Shown here: positions 47,481 through 60,775 of the stretch, one piece after another
Layout of the letters: the number at the start of each line of letters is the position of its first letter
Numbering within the stretch: position 1 is the stretch's first letter
Assembly: GCA_001910725.1 (NCBI GenBank)
Contig: MJGA01000019.1
Span: 310,001-374,000, forward strand
DNA: 64,000 bases
Reading direction: 5' to 3'
Source: Phanerodontia chrysosporium
Lineage: Eukaryota > Basidiomycota > Agaricomycetes > Polyporales > Phanerochaetaceae
Notes under the pieces: model-generated
Seen by the model: only the letters and a program-made list of their open reading frames with translations
What the model was told of the DNA's origin: nothing
Database searches by the model: none
Made by a program: the position numbers and the translations under genes

Positions 47481-49314
47481 GGCGGATTCACTGCTTCTCG
47501 TGGGTGGCCGAAGACAAAGTACGCGTTGGCTTTGACGATCCGTGGCACTGCCTCGACATGGAAATTGACGGGGAATCTGCGGGTGGCTAGTCTCTTTTCA
47601 GCGAAAGGACGTCGAAAGGAGACAAACAGGGGCACCTTCCTGCGCCTGCTATCCGCTTTCGAGACCGAGGACGAGCGAAGCTGCCACAGACGGGCGGGGA
47701 AGCTGACCTACTGGAAAAAGAGGGTTTGATGCCAAGTACGTTATGATCGAGGTGATTCGTTCTCACGGAATCGTCTGGACGCCCAAAGGTCCCGCCAGCG
47801 ATGCGCCGTCGTCCTCGCGATTTTCTTATGTAAGCGTACGCAACGAAGCCAGACGAACTATATATCGAGATATTAGCTCCAATTTTTATTGTCTCCTGAG
47901 TACTGACAGTATGACCGTGTTTTCTATCTTATACGCACTCACTTCGGAGTATTACAGTAGATTGTCGTTACATACTAAAGCTCCACCCTCGAGGACAGAT
48001 TGGACAGTAGATATACATACATAGCAAAACGACATATCGTGTGGTTGAGGCCTGCCGTTTCCTTTATCATTGCCATAGAATGGTTGCAAATAAGAGCCAC
48101 ACTGTTCCAAGCAACAATCAAACCGTCTATCCACCAGAAAATATCAGGTATGCACGCAGCTTGGGTCATGTCGGACAACAGGATGCTATGTCAGCCTTTG
48201 ATTCGAGCACTGGTACGAGACGCTAACTTCCGGAACGCCAATCCGTCACGCCGAGAAACAAACTAGACTCGTGCAAGGGCTAAATGCCTCCTTTGAAGGC
48301 CTCCCAGCTGCTTTGAAACATTCAACGGGCGACAGCAGAGGGCACATGGGAGGGTTCGGGTGGCCGGAGTCTTGTGTAGGATGTGTCGGGGTCCTACTGG
48401 AGGATGCACGGCGCTGGCGCTTCGCTCCTGACTTTTGATTTGCTCTCTATGGTGAGTATCCGGGCATGTCCTACTGAGCTTACAACGTGCTGAGCGTATT
48501 GGAGAGGAATTGATCTAGGATGACCGAACACAATATATCTCACGTTTTCGGCACTTGAGCCATCGTCAAGCGGTGCCACGCAGGTACGAGTGTCTTGTAC
48601 TTCCTCATTGTATACAACTACTAGGCTACAAATGCCACTGCAATGATTGCGTCATGAAAATGGAAGGCATACGCATGGCTTGTACTCAAACTGACAGTCT
48701 CGCTGCCTCTAACGCATGGACGGGTGGCAAGGGATGTCGGCTCCTCAGGCTTCTATCTTGCCAGCGGAAATGCGGTATCTTACGCAGTGGCTAACAGCCC
48801 GCAGCTTGCAGCCTTGAACCTCCTGAGACCTCGCAGACACTACGTATCTTTTGCCATAAGGGGTTTTAATGGCCACCGACACCACATTCACCGTCTTGAC
48901 CACTGCCACGACAATGGTCACCACGCCGTGGCAATCCAGCTAAGCGAGTCTGGCCAGCGTGGCCGGCTTGTTCGCCTCTTCCAACTCCGACGGCGACTGG
49001 ATGATTTTCGATAATCACGTCGTGATATAAGACCATACGACGTCGAAGTGAACGAGTTTTCCCTCTACTCACCATCTCACTCGCCGCTCGCCCAGGTCTT
49101 GACGCGGTATCAAAGCCGACGACCAGTGCAACCAGCTGAACATTGTTCCCTGTGTAGGAATGTTTGGTTTCCTTGAGGAGCTGACTGCTTCTCTCGCTTC
49201 CATTGTCCTGACTGGCGACAATGAAACACGAGGGCAGTCTCGCGACGCCTACCCTCCAACGCCCACTCGAGTCCGGCACGTCCGGGCTGCAACACCGCCA
49301 CCAAGCCCCCTTTT
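47481..49314. other. Intergenic region between permease and SNF2 gene
   Basis: About 1.8 kb. The part 47.8-48.0 kb is AT-rich. No supported gene is seen. Confidence 0.45.
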
Positions 49315-51726
49315 TTGCGGGAGGACCTCGATGACGGGCCCAAGAACGTATGTCCAGCAAGCTCACCGCGGAAGAACCCCAAGGATCTGGCAATTACCCA
49401 AGCACAGCGCTCTCCTGCCAGGCGATCGTCGCCCAGGACGCGCAAGAGTCCGCGATACTCGGACCCGAACCCGGCCCTCCAACTGCCCAAGTACGAGTCC
49501 GAACTAGCTGCAATACCTGACGGAGCGGCGACTCCCTTGGTCGAGAGTCAGCAGGTAAAGTTCGTCTGCACCCTGAAGTACTGGCAGCAAGCAGATTTGG
49601 ACCATGTCATATCTCGCGAAACTCGCGCTCTCGGCTCGTGCAAGCCTCGTAATGACAAAAGTCCCCCTCCTTGGATAGGTACACTTCTGGCGTGGGGCAC
49701 GGGGTGAGCGTTCTATGCATAGCAGGCATCCCATGGCTCAAGCGTATCTGGCAGAATGGGTAAAACGGTGCTCACAATTGCATTGATATGTCGCACCATA
49801 GAGACGGTGCCCGGTCCAACGCTGTATGTCATTTACGTGCTCAATAGGGTGACAATGCTCAAGACTGGATTCAAGGATCCTTTGTCCGAATGCCGAGATC
49901 GCTCACCAATGGCTAACAGAGATCAGACGTTTCTCTCGCGGGCTGTCGGTGCTTTTCTATCATGCCGATGATATTGACTCTTCAGATTACAAGAAAGGCG
50001 GGCGCTACTTTGTCTTCATACCTGCGCCCGAATACTAACGCGTCTGCGCAGGGCAGGCCGATGTCCAAAGCTACAGCATCGTGGTAGGCCCTATCGCATA
50101 CGACCGATACAACTCCTTCATGCGACCTCTAGCTTGCGACCTACCACCAGGTCTTGCGCCAGCATAGCGAGATGATGCGTGCACGCGTCGAGAATTGCGC
50201 CCCAATTGAGAAAGACTACCCGTTCTTCTTCGTGCGATGGCGCCGCGTCGTCGCAGACGAGGCACACACGCTGCGCAACCCGGACGGCAAGACTGCTGGA
50301 GCCTGCACCGCGCTGAAGACGCGCACGACGCTGGCGCTCACCGCGACGCCGCTGCAGAACTACCCGTGCGACCTCTACATGCAGCTGCGGTTCCTCGGTC
50401 ACACCTGTCCAGGACTCGAGAAAATCCGCGAGTTTGAGGGTTCCAGCGACAAACTGTTCACTGTGGGAAATACACGCCAACGTATCTCCGTACGAAGCTT
50501 CTTCTCTGTTTTCGGAGGGACGGTGCTGAGATGGTGGTTTGCAGGATATTCTAACGGAGTGCATGATCTACAGGCCCAAGCTCTCAAGCACCGGTACGAG
50601 CATACCCGATAGGCACGACTACGACCCTGACTATGTGGTCTTGTCCCGCGACGAGCGAATGTTCTATTCGTATCTCAAGGACGTACACGCGTTCAAGTGT
50701 GTATTCGCGAAGATCACCCGGCTCCGGCAGTGTACGTGCTCTGTGACCTCCTGGAAGAGGACATAGGCTGACGCATTCGTTTGCAGTCTGCACTGAGCCT
50801 CGGCCGCTACTCGGACAGCTACAGCAGGGCGAGGGCGACGACGGCGACGGCGAACAGTCCGCAAGCAAAGAGTGCGTGCTTCGCTCCGATGAGAGCCATT
50901 GCGACCCTGATAGCCTACAGAGAGTTTGAGAAAGCGACAACAGACGTACTCGACGTAGAAAGGCTTCCCGCGCCAATTCGGCACCTCAGGCATCTGTTCG
51001 ACTCGAGCTATGTCTCTCGGACACTCCAGATGGCCCTCGAACTTGTGCGAGGCATCCGCGCACGCTCAGACGGCAAAGACAAGACCATCATTTACGTGAG
51101 TGTTTAGCATGGACTCTGGTCCCCCTTTCGACGGACTTACGGATACCAGTCGACCTTTCGCGGCCCGCTCGAAACCCTGAGCACCTTGTTATCCAATGAA
51201 GGTGTGAAGAACGAGATCTGTATGTCTGGTCGCTCTAAGCCTTCACTCTGCTCACGCACTCTGCAGACTATGGGAACATGAGCTCGGAGCAGCGCCGCGC
51301 AGTCTTGCACCGAATCAGCGCCGATGCTCGCTGCAGCGTGCTGCTCATGACCATCCAGAGCGGCGGCACGGGCCTCAACATCACGGCGTGCAACCACGTC
51401 GTGCTGCTCGAGCCGTGGTGGAACCCTTTCCTCGAGGTGTGTCCATCCTTGATGCTTATGTGATAGTGTTGATATTGGTGTGCAGGAGCAGGCGGTCGGT
51501 CGGGTGCACCGTATCGGCCAGGAGAAGGACGTGCATGTGTATCGAGTGCTTGTCAAGGATACAGTGCAGACTGAGCGAATTGTTCCAGTAAGTCCAGCCA
51601 TTTTATCGACTGGCTCGACGCATACTTCCATACCGACTGCTCGCTTGACAGGTCCAGGAAAAGAAGCGTGCGTACATCGACCAGCTGCTTCGAGATGTCG
51701 AGAAGAAATATTGGAGCCCTGGATAA
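49315..51726 (+). CDS. SNF2-family ATPase, Rad16/Uls1-like; ATP-binding half looks damaged
   Basis: SNF2 ATPases move or remodel chromatin or proteins on DNA. The helicase C half is well preserved: KTIIY (motif IV), YYGNMSSEQRRAVLHRI after an intron, SVLLMTIQSGGTGLNITACN (motif V) and EQAVGRVHRIGQEKD (motif VI). The DEAH box is in WRRVVADEAHTLRNP, followed by LALTATPLQN. The Walker A region is the problem: around 49727-49770 only MGKT is recognisable, its expected GxxLADEMGxGKT context is scrambled, and the frame changes. Stop codons near 49705 and 50036 must fall in introns for the gene to be whole. The true start was not located; 49315 is the edge of the first coding-like frame. Confidence 0.68.
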
Positions 51727-51801
51727 AACTCCGTAAGGCGGCCACCACTGACTACGTCTCTATTCTATTTGTACAATTACAACTAGTTAACTAGCCCCAA
51801 C

Positions 51802-53442
51802 TTACGTGTGGCCGAACACCGCGACGGGCTCGTACGGCTCCTCAAGGTATTTGACTTCTTCGTCCGTCAGCACGATGTCGACCGCAGCTACATCGCCCAC
51901 TCATTAAGCACATGTGCCAGAATCGCCCTAGAGAAACAGACGCACCGATGAGCTCCTTGAGATTCTCCAGCTTCGTCGTGCCAACAATGGGCGCGGTGAC
52001 GCCAGGCTTTGCGAGGCTCCACGCGAGCGCGATCTGAGCCATCGTCGCGCCCTTCTTCTGCGCGAGCTCCTCGACGCGGCGCAGGATCTCAGGCGAGCCT
52101 GCGCCCGTGTAGTTGTTCACCCAGCTGCGGGTCTGTTGTCAGTGTCTGCGCAGCGGAAGAGCGGAGACGATGCGCACGCGTCGCTCTGTGCGCGAGACGT
52201 CGACTTGTCCGCGGGCGGGCGCGTCAGTGCGCCGCGAGCGAGTGGGGACCAGGGGATGGCGCCGACGCCGAACATCTGTCAAGTCGGTCTTGGTTGAGCA
52301 TTGCGGCCGCGCTCTACCGACAATACTCGTACCTTCAGCGTAGGGAACATCTCGCGCTCTTCCTCACGATAGAGTAGATTGTGGTGGTTTTGCATCGAGA
52401 TGAACGGCGTGAGTTTGTTGGTGATGGCGTAATCTGTCTTTCCTGTCAGTCAAGTCCTGCATCGAAGTATTCCTTCATCTTACTCTGCATAGCGTGGACT
52501 GCAAGAGAGCATGAGCGTCAGTATAGACCTAGCAGAAGTAGAGGACATACATTGATAGGCGTAGCAGGAGCTCATGCCAATGTATCTGACGTAGCCGGCC
52601 TTGACCACATCGTGCAAGGCCTGCATCGTTTCCTCAATCGGGGTCATGTAGTCAAATCGGTGGCCTGTCGTAAACTATGAATTTCTGGCAAACGAGATGG
52701 CCGTTACAACCGCTAACTTACACTGCAGGACATCAATATACTCGACCTGGAGGCGCTTGAGGCTGGCCTTGACCGAGTCAAAAACATGCTAATAGAGACT
52801 ATTAGCCGGCAGGAAGGCCAACGAAGGGTGGTCAGTACCTTGCGATTAAGGCCCTTCTGGTTGATGATGCCAAAGTCCTCCGGTTTCTTGCCAGAACGGG
52901 CAATGTTGATGTTAGGATCCGGGGAGACGGCACCGTTCAGCTGGAAAAGATACGGATCGGTAGGTGCAATGATGGGAGGGCGCGTGATGCTACTTACTTT
53001 GGTCATGATAACAAGCTCTTCACGAGGCAGATTCAATTTTCTAATCGCGTTACCCAGGATGATCTCGGAATGGCCGTTCGAGTACACCTGCCATCTCGAG
53101 GTTAATCACGACGAGCCTCACTGTACACGCAGCCTCTCACGTTCGCGGTATCGAACGTCTGGATTCCATTGTCGTATCTGATAACGCCTTGAAAGTCAGC
53201 GCGGGATACGCAGGTGCTGGTTAACATACGCGTATTTGATGTGCTCGATGGCTTCTTCCTCGTCGAGGACCCACGGCTGCCAGCCCTTGAGGCCGTAAGA
53301 CATGCATCCTAGGATGATCTTGGAGACCTTGAGGCCAGAGTTCCCAAGCCGGACTACCCACGAATTCAGCCTCGTTTACACAATAATCGCGGACAAAAGG
53401 ATGCTAGTCACCGTACTGCATCTTCTTGTTCGCCGTGGCCAT
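51802..53442 (-). CDS. Aldo/keto reductase 1 (aryl-alcohol dehydrogenase type)
   Basis: The start [10 protein letters not shown] is in a tiny first exon; at least ten exons follow. The AKR core is intact: [29 protein letters not shown] (catalytic Asp), [11 protein letters not shown] (catalytic Tyr), EELVIMTK (catalytic Lys) and [12 protein letters not shown] (His). The NADPH-binding end shows [19 protein letters not shown]. The protein ends VAVFGHT. Such enzymes reduce aryl aldehydes to alcohols with NADPH, important in lignin and xenobiotic turnover. It converges on the SNF2 gene with 75 bases between the stops. It is a close paralogue of the genes at 53.8-55.5 and 59.1-60.8 kb. Confidence 0.9.
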
Positions 53443-53506
53443 CTTGACAGCGATATCCTGGCACGAATGCAGGGTGTGGGACCGCACATCGAGGACAGCG
53501 ACGCGC

Positions 53507-53513
53507 TTTTTAT
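53507..53513 (-). promoter_or_regulatory. TATA box of aldo/keto reductase 1
   Basis: The minus strand reads TATAAAA about 65 bases before the start codon. Confidence 0.6.
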
Positions 53514-53816
53514 ACCGTGTACCGGCAATGACGCAATTTCGCCCCGGCGGTGCGTAGTTAGCTTTGATGGTCTTTGCTCATGCCGCATGGCCGAGGACGT
53601 CCATGCTGATGAATAGGAAGGTGTGCAGGCAACCGGAAATATTTCCGCAGGAATGCCTTTGCAATGTTGTTTCAACTTTGAGAAGACCGCCGCCGCGGAG
53701 ACAACGTGCGCACAGTGTGGGAAAGTGATGCGCCTCAGTAAGCGCCTGCAGTCCTGGCCGGGAGACGACAAGCCGCGAAGTATTTCTTACGAACCACGCA
53801 GTGGTCATCCCAATGT

Positions 53817-55473
53817 TTACTATACATGACAGATGAAGTCGGTTTCCATTACCTGTTACCCAGGATGGGACGTGCTGATATGGCTCGTCCAGGTACTCTT
53901 TCTCCTCCTTCGTGAGCTTGAGCTCGGTAGCAGCTGTGGATAACGAATAAGCCACCAGAAGATCCAGCATCAAGACTCAGATATACCAATAATGTCCTGC
54001 AAATTCTTGATCTTGGTAGTACCGACGACAGGAGCTGTCACGCCCTCGTTAGAGAGAATCCACGCGATGGCAACCTGGGCCATCGTGACGCCCTTCTTCT
54101 GCGCGACCTCTTCGACCCTGCAAACAGCTAAGCTCAGAAATGACAGTTGTCATGCGGCACGAGCCACTCACCGCTTTATGATGACATCTGTAGCTCCCGT
54201 CCGGTAACGCTTGATGAACCAGTCGGTCTCGCCTCGAAGAGACTGCTGGTCAAGGGGACGACTGAGCAGTCCGCGGGCCAGAGGCGACCACGGGATGCTC
54301 CCGACACCGAACATCTGAGAAATGCGTCAGTGTGCGGGCAGATGTGCATGTCAAGGATTGAACCTTTAAGGTTGGGAACATCTCCCGCTCCTCCTCGCGG
54401 TAGATCATGTTGTAATGGTTCTGCATTGAGATAAACGGTGTCAAGTTGTGCGAGATGGCATAGTCTAAGGCAACGAGAGTCAGAGGCTTGGCAGAATATC
54501 CGTGACATCCTACATACTTTGCATGGCCTGGACTGATGGGAGCTCTCGGTTAACATCATGGCCTGCTAGCAAGCAGCGACGGGGACGCACACTGATACGC
54601 GTAACACGAGCTCATTCCAATGTAGCGCACGTAGCCCGCCTTGACCACGTCGTTCAGAGCCTGCATTGTCTCTTCAATCGGCGTGTTGTAATCGAAGCGG
54701 TGACCTGCGCAGCGTGAACATGCAGACGGGTTACAACTCACTGAAGAACGTACATTGCAGAACGTCGATATAATCGACCTGGAGCCGCTTCAGCGATGCC
54801 TTGACGGAGTCGAAAATGTGCTGAACGCAAGTCAGCCGCTGGCTCGCAAAGTGTCCCGCGGACGAACCTTCCGACTCAGACCCCATTGGTTCACGAGCCC
54901 GATCGTGTCGGGGTCAACGCCCATTGCGACGACGTTGGTGCTGTGATCGCGCGCGAAGGGATGGCATACCTATTCGGAAAGTAAGCCTGCCGCCAAATAG
55001 CCTGCACGCTGCTGCGGCTCATACCTTGGTCAGAATGACAATCTCTTCTCTGGGCAAGCCAAGCCTCTTGATGGCATTCCCGAGTATAATCTCAGACAAG
55101 CCGTTAGAGTATACCTAGGAGGGAAACGATCAGTCTTTCGGCGGGTATCTTTTGTCGAAAAAACTCACGTTGGCAGTGTCGAACGTCTGGATTCCGTGCT
55201 CATACCTGCTCTACAAGTCAACTGACATCGGAAGTGCACGAAATGTTTGCAGCGTACGCGTATTTGATGTGCTCGACCGCGTCCTCTTCGCCCAAGGCCC
55301 ACTCCTGCCAGCCCTTGTCACCGTACTGCATCGTCCCGAGGATAATCCTGGAGACTTTCAGGCCCGAGTTTCCCAGACGCACTGTCGGACATCCGCTGCA
55401 TCATCGGCCTGTGCTTGCAGGACCAACGTGGACACTCACCATACTGCATCTTCTTCTGATTGGCATCAGTCAT
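53817..55473 (-). CDS. Aldo/keto reductase 2 (aryl-alcohol dehydrogenase type)
   Basis: The start is MTDANQKKMQY and the exon pattern is that of reductase 1. Core motifs are present: [48 protein letters not shown] and HRFDYNTPIEET. The region after LTRP-like is longer than in its paralogue (PLDQQSLRGETDWFIKRY). The normal ending follows DEPYQHVPSW. There the sequence reads on without the usual stop: either a 40-base intron with GTAACAG donor brings in a TAA at 53817 (used here) or translation continues about 80 more codons to 53578. No catalytic residue is lost. Confidence 0.86.
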
Positions 55474-55533
55474 GGCAGAGCGTCGACGGCTAGCAGAGAG
55501 ATAGGGGGCTAGTAGACACAGGCGAAGCGTCCC

Positions 55534-55539
55534 TTTATA
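55534..55539 (-). promoter_or_regulatory. TATA box of aldo/keto reductase 2
   Basis: The minus strand reads GTATAAAGGG about 60 bases before the start codon. Confidence 0.6.
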
Positions 55540-55815
55540 CACGCACCCTCGCCTGGCACGTTTCTGGCGATGAAGTCATGGGCCGTGAGTTTGTAAGGCG
55601 TTAAACAATGAGATATCGGCAGCACAGTCTGATGGCTGTTCGCAACTCCATTGTCTTGGACACTGGAGAAGTCCCTGCTGGGAGCGGAAGAGCTGCAGGG
55701 CGCTATTGCCAGCCACGCGCGCGCGAGTTCGAGTCAGATGTTGATGTCCTCCGCAGGCCGCTCGCGGGTTTGCGCGGATTTCAGGGTAGGGCGTACTGTG
55801 GAGGTATATCAGAAA

Positions 55816-55846
55816 CGCGCACTCGCAGCTGCGCGCACTCGCAGCT
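55816..55846. repeat. Direct repeat, 15-bp unit at 16-bp period
   Basis: CGCGCACTCGCAGCT occurs at 55816-55830 and 55832-55846. It is GC-rich and non-coding. Confidence 0.8.
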
Positions 55847-56816
55847 GCGCCACACTGGCGCGGCGCGCGGCGCCCGTAGCGGTCCCGTGGCGTCGCAATG
55901 CTCTCCTTTCGAACCTCTCTGAGCCTATCTATAACATGAGAGAGAGAAGAGGTGGGATAGACACGCAGTTCTGGGATCCACAGGTGCTTGGGTGCATGGC
56001 AGAATCTATCGCTGTTGAAACATTGACGAGGTTCGCATGGAGCAGAATCATCGGTCGGGGCCGCCTCGGCCGCATCCTTTGTCATGATGCGGAGCAGCGC
56101 TCAGTCCAATATCGATGAGCTAAGCGGAACCAGGCGGGGCGCGAGCCTCCGTACGGTGCCCGCTTTGTGCATCCGCTGCGTCGTCAGCTCACAGCTTCCC
56201 TATATGCGCGTGAGTGTGCACGCGAGAAAAGCAGAAGTTCACGTACAGAATTGTTCAATAGTAGCTAAAATGCTCAAGTGTGCGTATTTCAGTGATATAG
56301 CAGTGATTCATCACGAAACATCGTCAGTGAATCGTTCTGTTCTTACTACAGCAGCTTTTACATGTGCACTAGGTACGTCAATTGCTAGGATTTCGTATTT
56401 CCAAGTGAATTCGGGTCAAACTGCTTTTTGTTGGAGCGCGTTATGTCGCGACTGGGCTCGAGAATAACTAGAGCGTGTTAGAGTGGTGAGGCAGCCGGCA
56501 CCATGGCCTGAAAGCCCAAGTATGGGGAGCTGGAGGTCATTTCGCTCGACTGAATACAAAGTTTTCTTACAAGTAAGTGTGTTACTTACCTTCTGCATTG
56601 ATAACCTTCAAAACCCGAAAGTACATCACTTACCGGTCTCGAATGCCCTACACTTTCATAAGATTTTAGCTTCCACCTCGACCTCACCAAGTTCTTGCTG
56701 TTGTATTTCTCTCTGTCTGTACTATTCTCCCCTACTGCTAGAAGCTGCTTGTCCCACGACCTATAATATCGCATTGCACACATAATTTCGCCAGTCCTGT
56801 TCGACACACGACCGCC

Positions 56817-58059
56817 ATGGCCATCGCCGTCCCGGACGCCTGGATCGAAAAGCTCATGCGGTGCGAGAACCTGCCCGAGGCAGACATGAAGACGCTTTGC
56901 GAGCGGGTGCGCTGCATCCTGATGGAGGAGTCGAACATCCAGCCGGTCTCGAGCCCGGTCACGATCTGCGGCGACATCCACGGCCAGTTCTGGGACCTGC
57001 TCGAGCTCCTGCGCAAGGGCGGTGCGCCGCCCGCGACGAGCTACATCTTCATGGCACGTAGGTCGCCCTCGGCGTCGCCGCGCCCGCCCCGCTGAGCGTC
57101 CTCTAGGGTGACTTTGTCGACCGCGGGCATTACAGCCTCGAGACCGTCTCGCTCCTCCTGGCGCTGAAGGCAAAGTGCGTTCTGCCCCTTCGTCGCCCGC
57201 TCCCTGAGCGTTGACCGAGCGCAGGTATCCCGACAAGGTGACGCTCCTGCGGGGGAACCATGAGAGCAGGCAGATCACGCAGGTGTATGGCTTCTACGGT
57301 GCGCCGCCCGCTCTCGGTGTATGCGGCTTTGTCGTGCTCACAGACTTCGCAGACGAATGCCAGCAGAAGTACGGGAGTGCGCTCGTGTGGAAAGCGTGCT
57401 GTAGCGTCTTTGATTACATGAACCTTGCTGCGGTGAGTGCCCCTGTCCGTGGCTGCTGCCCATCCCCCTGACAGTCCACGAGATCATCGACGGCGAGACG
57501 CTTTGCGTGCACGGCGGGCTATCACCCGACGTCCGAACACTAGACCAAATACGCATCCTTTCGCGCGCACAAGAGATCCCACATGAAGGTGCCTTCTGTG
57601 GTGCGTTTCTCCTACCCGTTATCCTGTTCCTTCCTGATCAGGCCTGTGCAGACCTCATGTGGTCGGACCCGGACGAGGTCGAAAACTGGGCTGTGAGCCC
57701 GCGCGGAGCAGGCTGGCTGTTCGGCGCGAGCGTGACGCAGGAGTTCAACCACGTCAACTCGCTGCGGCTCATTGCCCGTGCGCACCAGCTCGTGCAGGAG
57801 GGCTACAAGTACATGTTCGACGAGCAGCTTGTCACCGTGTGGAGCGCGCCGAATTACTGCTACCGCTGCGGGAACATGGCCTCGATCCTGACGGTACGCG
57901 AAGACGGGAGCAGGCACTTTACGGTGTATGGCGCGGCACCAGAGAACGAGAATGACAGGGGGCAGAAGAACAGGAAGATGGTGAGTACCGCGACAGTCGC
58001 AGTTGCTTCCTCTGAGGGTACTGACGGATTTGCAGGGCGCAATGCAGTACTTTGTATGA
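56817..58059 (+). CDS. SIT4: Ser/Thr protein phosphatase PP6 catalytic subunit (Sit4 type)
   Basis: PPP-family metal motifs are all there: GDIHG, GDFVDRG, RGNHE and VHGGLSP, then [10 protein letters not shown]. The segments [20 protein letters not shown] and [19 protein letters not shown], then RGAGWLFG, are diagnostic for PP6/Sit4 rather than PP2A or PP4. The C-terminus is MQYFV, a variant of the YFL end of this class; Leu is replaced by Val. About six short introns are needed, for example 57057-57106, 57176-57225 and 57981-58035. It controls cell-cycle and TOR-linked dephosphorylation in yeast. The start is the first ATG in frame, shortly after a pyrimidine-rich leader. Confidence 0.93.
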
Positions 58060-59104
58060 GTAACGTACCCCCGCGCTCGCTTGTAGCCGTACACGTTATT
58101 ATTCAGATGCCATGGCGGCAACGCGTCGGTATCGTCGTCAGAGTCAGCTACAAGCGTAGCTAGGGGGTATGTGTGTCCATTTCTTTGCACACGAAAGTTC
58201 GGTTTTGGACACGGGATTTCGATAAACCTGGCCCATTTGGTCACAGGCCTTTTTGGTCCCATTCTCAAATCTGGCAGGAGACACGGGCGGGGAGAGTCAA
58301 GCTGCGGGGACGCCGGTACCGTGGATGATGATAAGGTATTGTTGCAATGCAATCTGCAAATTCATGCTGAAACACATGGTCGTCATCGTGAGAACGGATA
58401 CTATCCCATGAGCCCGCCTTCGGACAGATCAGTACGCCATCGACAAAGTTCTGCCCACTATGGGACCACTACATACATTGCTTTTGCGCTGTTGTTCTCT
58501 GGGGCTCAGAGATCACAAGGTATGTGTGCCTCGTGGACTGCCGAGAGTGATGTTCACGAAGATGATTTGGCTTCTGGCAGTATGGACGCAGGCATTCGTG
58601 CAACGGATTTCATTGACACAGCCTGAAGGTCCAGCCGTCATCTGCTGCGTAGACAACGGCTGACTGGCTGTGATTATGAGCGAGGCGGTCTGCTTCTAAC
58701 GTGCGGTCGGCAGGCGTCAGCCAAGCGTTAGCACAGGGCGGAAGCGGTCCTCGATCGCTGGAGAGGAGGTGCGCCGCCCTCTGCCAGCGGACGCGTCACC
58801 GCGGCAGCTTATTCAGCACAGCTAGCGTATTCAGAAACTCCGGGGCTACAGGCACACGGTTGAGTTTGCTTCCTTCGCCTTCCAGGTCCCTTCCACCGCG
58901 ATTCGCATGAAGTCATCTGCCTACCCATGGCTTCCCTCTATCATGGCCATATCAGGATTGATATCGCAGGAAACGGCGGAGTGGGAGTTTTGTCATGACG
59001 GCCAGTGACAGTATATATAGCGTGCGAGGTGGGAGCCAGCTCCAGCGTTCCCACCGCGCATACCCAACCCAGGCACCGCACTTGACCACCTGCAGACCGA
59101 CAAA
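58060..59104. other. Intergenic region between PP6 and reductase 3
   Basis: About 1 kb without a gene. The TATA box of reductase 3 is at 59012-59019. Confidence 0.5.
59012..59019 (+). promoter_or_regulatory. TATA box of aldo/keto reductase 3
   Basis: TATATATA about 85 bases before the start codon. Confidence 0.65.
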
Positions 59105-60775
59105 ATGACCGATGCTCCGACCGCAAAAATGCAGTATGGTATGTGTAGCATGGTATGGACCTCAGTGGGCTCGCTGACGAACCTCACGCAGTTCGCCTGG
59201 GCAACTCTGGGCTGAAGGTGTCCAAGATCATTCTTGGATGCATGTCCTACGGCCTCAAGGGCTGGGCAGACTGGGTCCTTGACGAAGAGGAGGCCATCAA
59301 GCATATCAAATACGCGTGAGTGATTGTGTCGTTGCTGGTCTTGCCGTTCGTATGCCTAACCGCCTTGTTCGTTGAACAGGTATGACGCTGGCATCCAGAC
59401 GTTCGACACGGCCAACGTGGGTGTCTTGCGTTCTCGCCTGTGTCCCGACCAGAATTGACACTCCAACTTCCAGGTCTATTCCAACGGCCAGTCCGAGATC
59501 ATCCTCGGCAATGCCATCCGGAAACTCAATCTGCCGCGCGAAGAGCTAGTTATCATGACCAAAGTATTCTTCCCATGTCAGTTCTCAACCTCCTCGAGAC
59601 TAAAGTCGTGCTCTGATAGGTCTATGGTGCAGTGTCTCCCGGTGACCCGAACATCAACATGATGCGGGTGGGCAAGACTCCCGAGGAAATGGGTGTGATC
59701 AACCAGAAGGGCCTGAACCGCAAGGTTCGCAACTCCCGCCTACCGGGTTGGCAAGGGTTCTGGACTGATTCTGTTCCAACAGCACATCTTCGACTCTGTC
59801 AAGGCGAGCTTGAAGCGCCTCCAGGTCGACTACATTGATGTTCTGCAGTGTAAGCTTGTTCCCTTGCTGAGCCGCCACGAGACTGACGCTCCTCTAGGCC
59901 ACAGATTCGACCCGACGACTCCGATCGAGGAGACCATGCAGGCTCTGCACGATGTCGTCCAGGCGGGCTATGTCCGTTACATTGGCATGAGCTCGTGCCA
60001 CGCCTACCAATGTGAGTCGGCCTTGTACTTCGTAGGCAGACGCGAGCTGACCGCTGCTTTGCAGTCCACGCCATGCAGAGTGCGCCCGTCTGCGCATCTC
60101 TCACGCAGAGGCTTGAGGAACTGACTGCTTTTGACAGACTACGCGATCAACAACAAGCTCACGCCGTTCATCTCGATGCAGAACCACTACAACCTCGTCT
60201 ACCGCGAAGAGGAGCGCGAGATGATGCCGACACTGAAGGTACGCCCACCCTATGCCCTTCCATCCATGTGCTTACTGGCTCTGGCCTCGCAGCTATTCGG
60301 TGTTGGCGCGATCCCATGGTCACCACTCGCGCGCGGGCTGCTCACGCGTCCCTTCTCCGCGACGCTCGAGAAAGCCACGTCGCGCACCAAATCCGACGCG
60401 TACGTTCCCTGCCTTCTGCTTCGCTGCACCTCGTGCTGACGCAGCTGCAGTTGGGTGCACGGCTACACCGGCGCAGGCACGCCCTCGATCGTCGCGCGCG
60501 TTGAGGAGCTCGCGAACAAGAAGGGCGCGACGATGGCCCAGATTGCGCTCGCGTGGGAGCTCGCCAAGGAGGGCGTCACCGCGCCCATTGTCGGTACAAC
60601 GAACTTGCAGAACCTCAAGGAGATTATTGGTGCGTGCAGAACCGTCTACAGTGGTGCATTGCGAGTAGGAGCTGACCTGTCTCGTGCAGACGCCCTCGAC
60701 ATCAAGCTCACTGAAGACGAGATTCAGTACCTTGAGGAGCCGTACCAGCCAACTGCAATCTTTGGCCACCAGTAG
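59105..60775 (+). CDS. Aldo/keto reductase 3 (aryl-alcohol dehydrogenase type)
   Basis: The start is [11 protein letters not shown], and the exons mirror reductases 1 and 2. Motifs: [76 protein letters not shown] and [19 protein letters not shown]. It ends TAIFGHQ. Many stretches are identical to reductase 1, more than to reductase 2, so the 1/3 pair probably arose by a more recent duplication with inversion. All catalytic residues are present, so the gene appears functional. Confidence 0.92.

Larger units (their letters stand above)
55474..56816. other. Divergent region between reductase 2 and PP6
   Basis: About 1.3 kb without a gene. It contains the reductase 2 TATA box, a 16-bp-period direct repeat at 55816-55846, and the PP6 5' leader. 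Confidence 0.5.
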
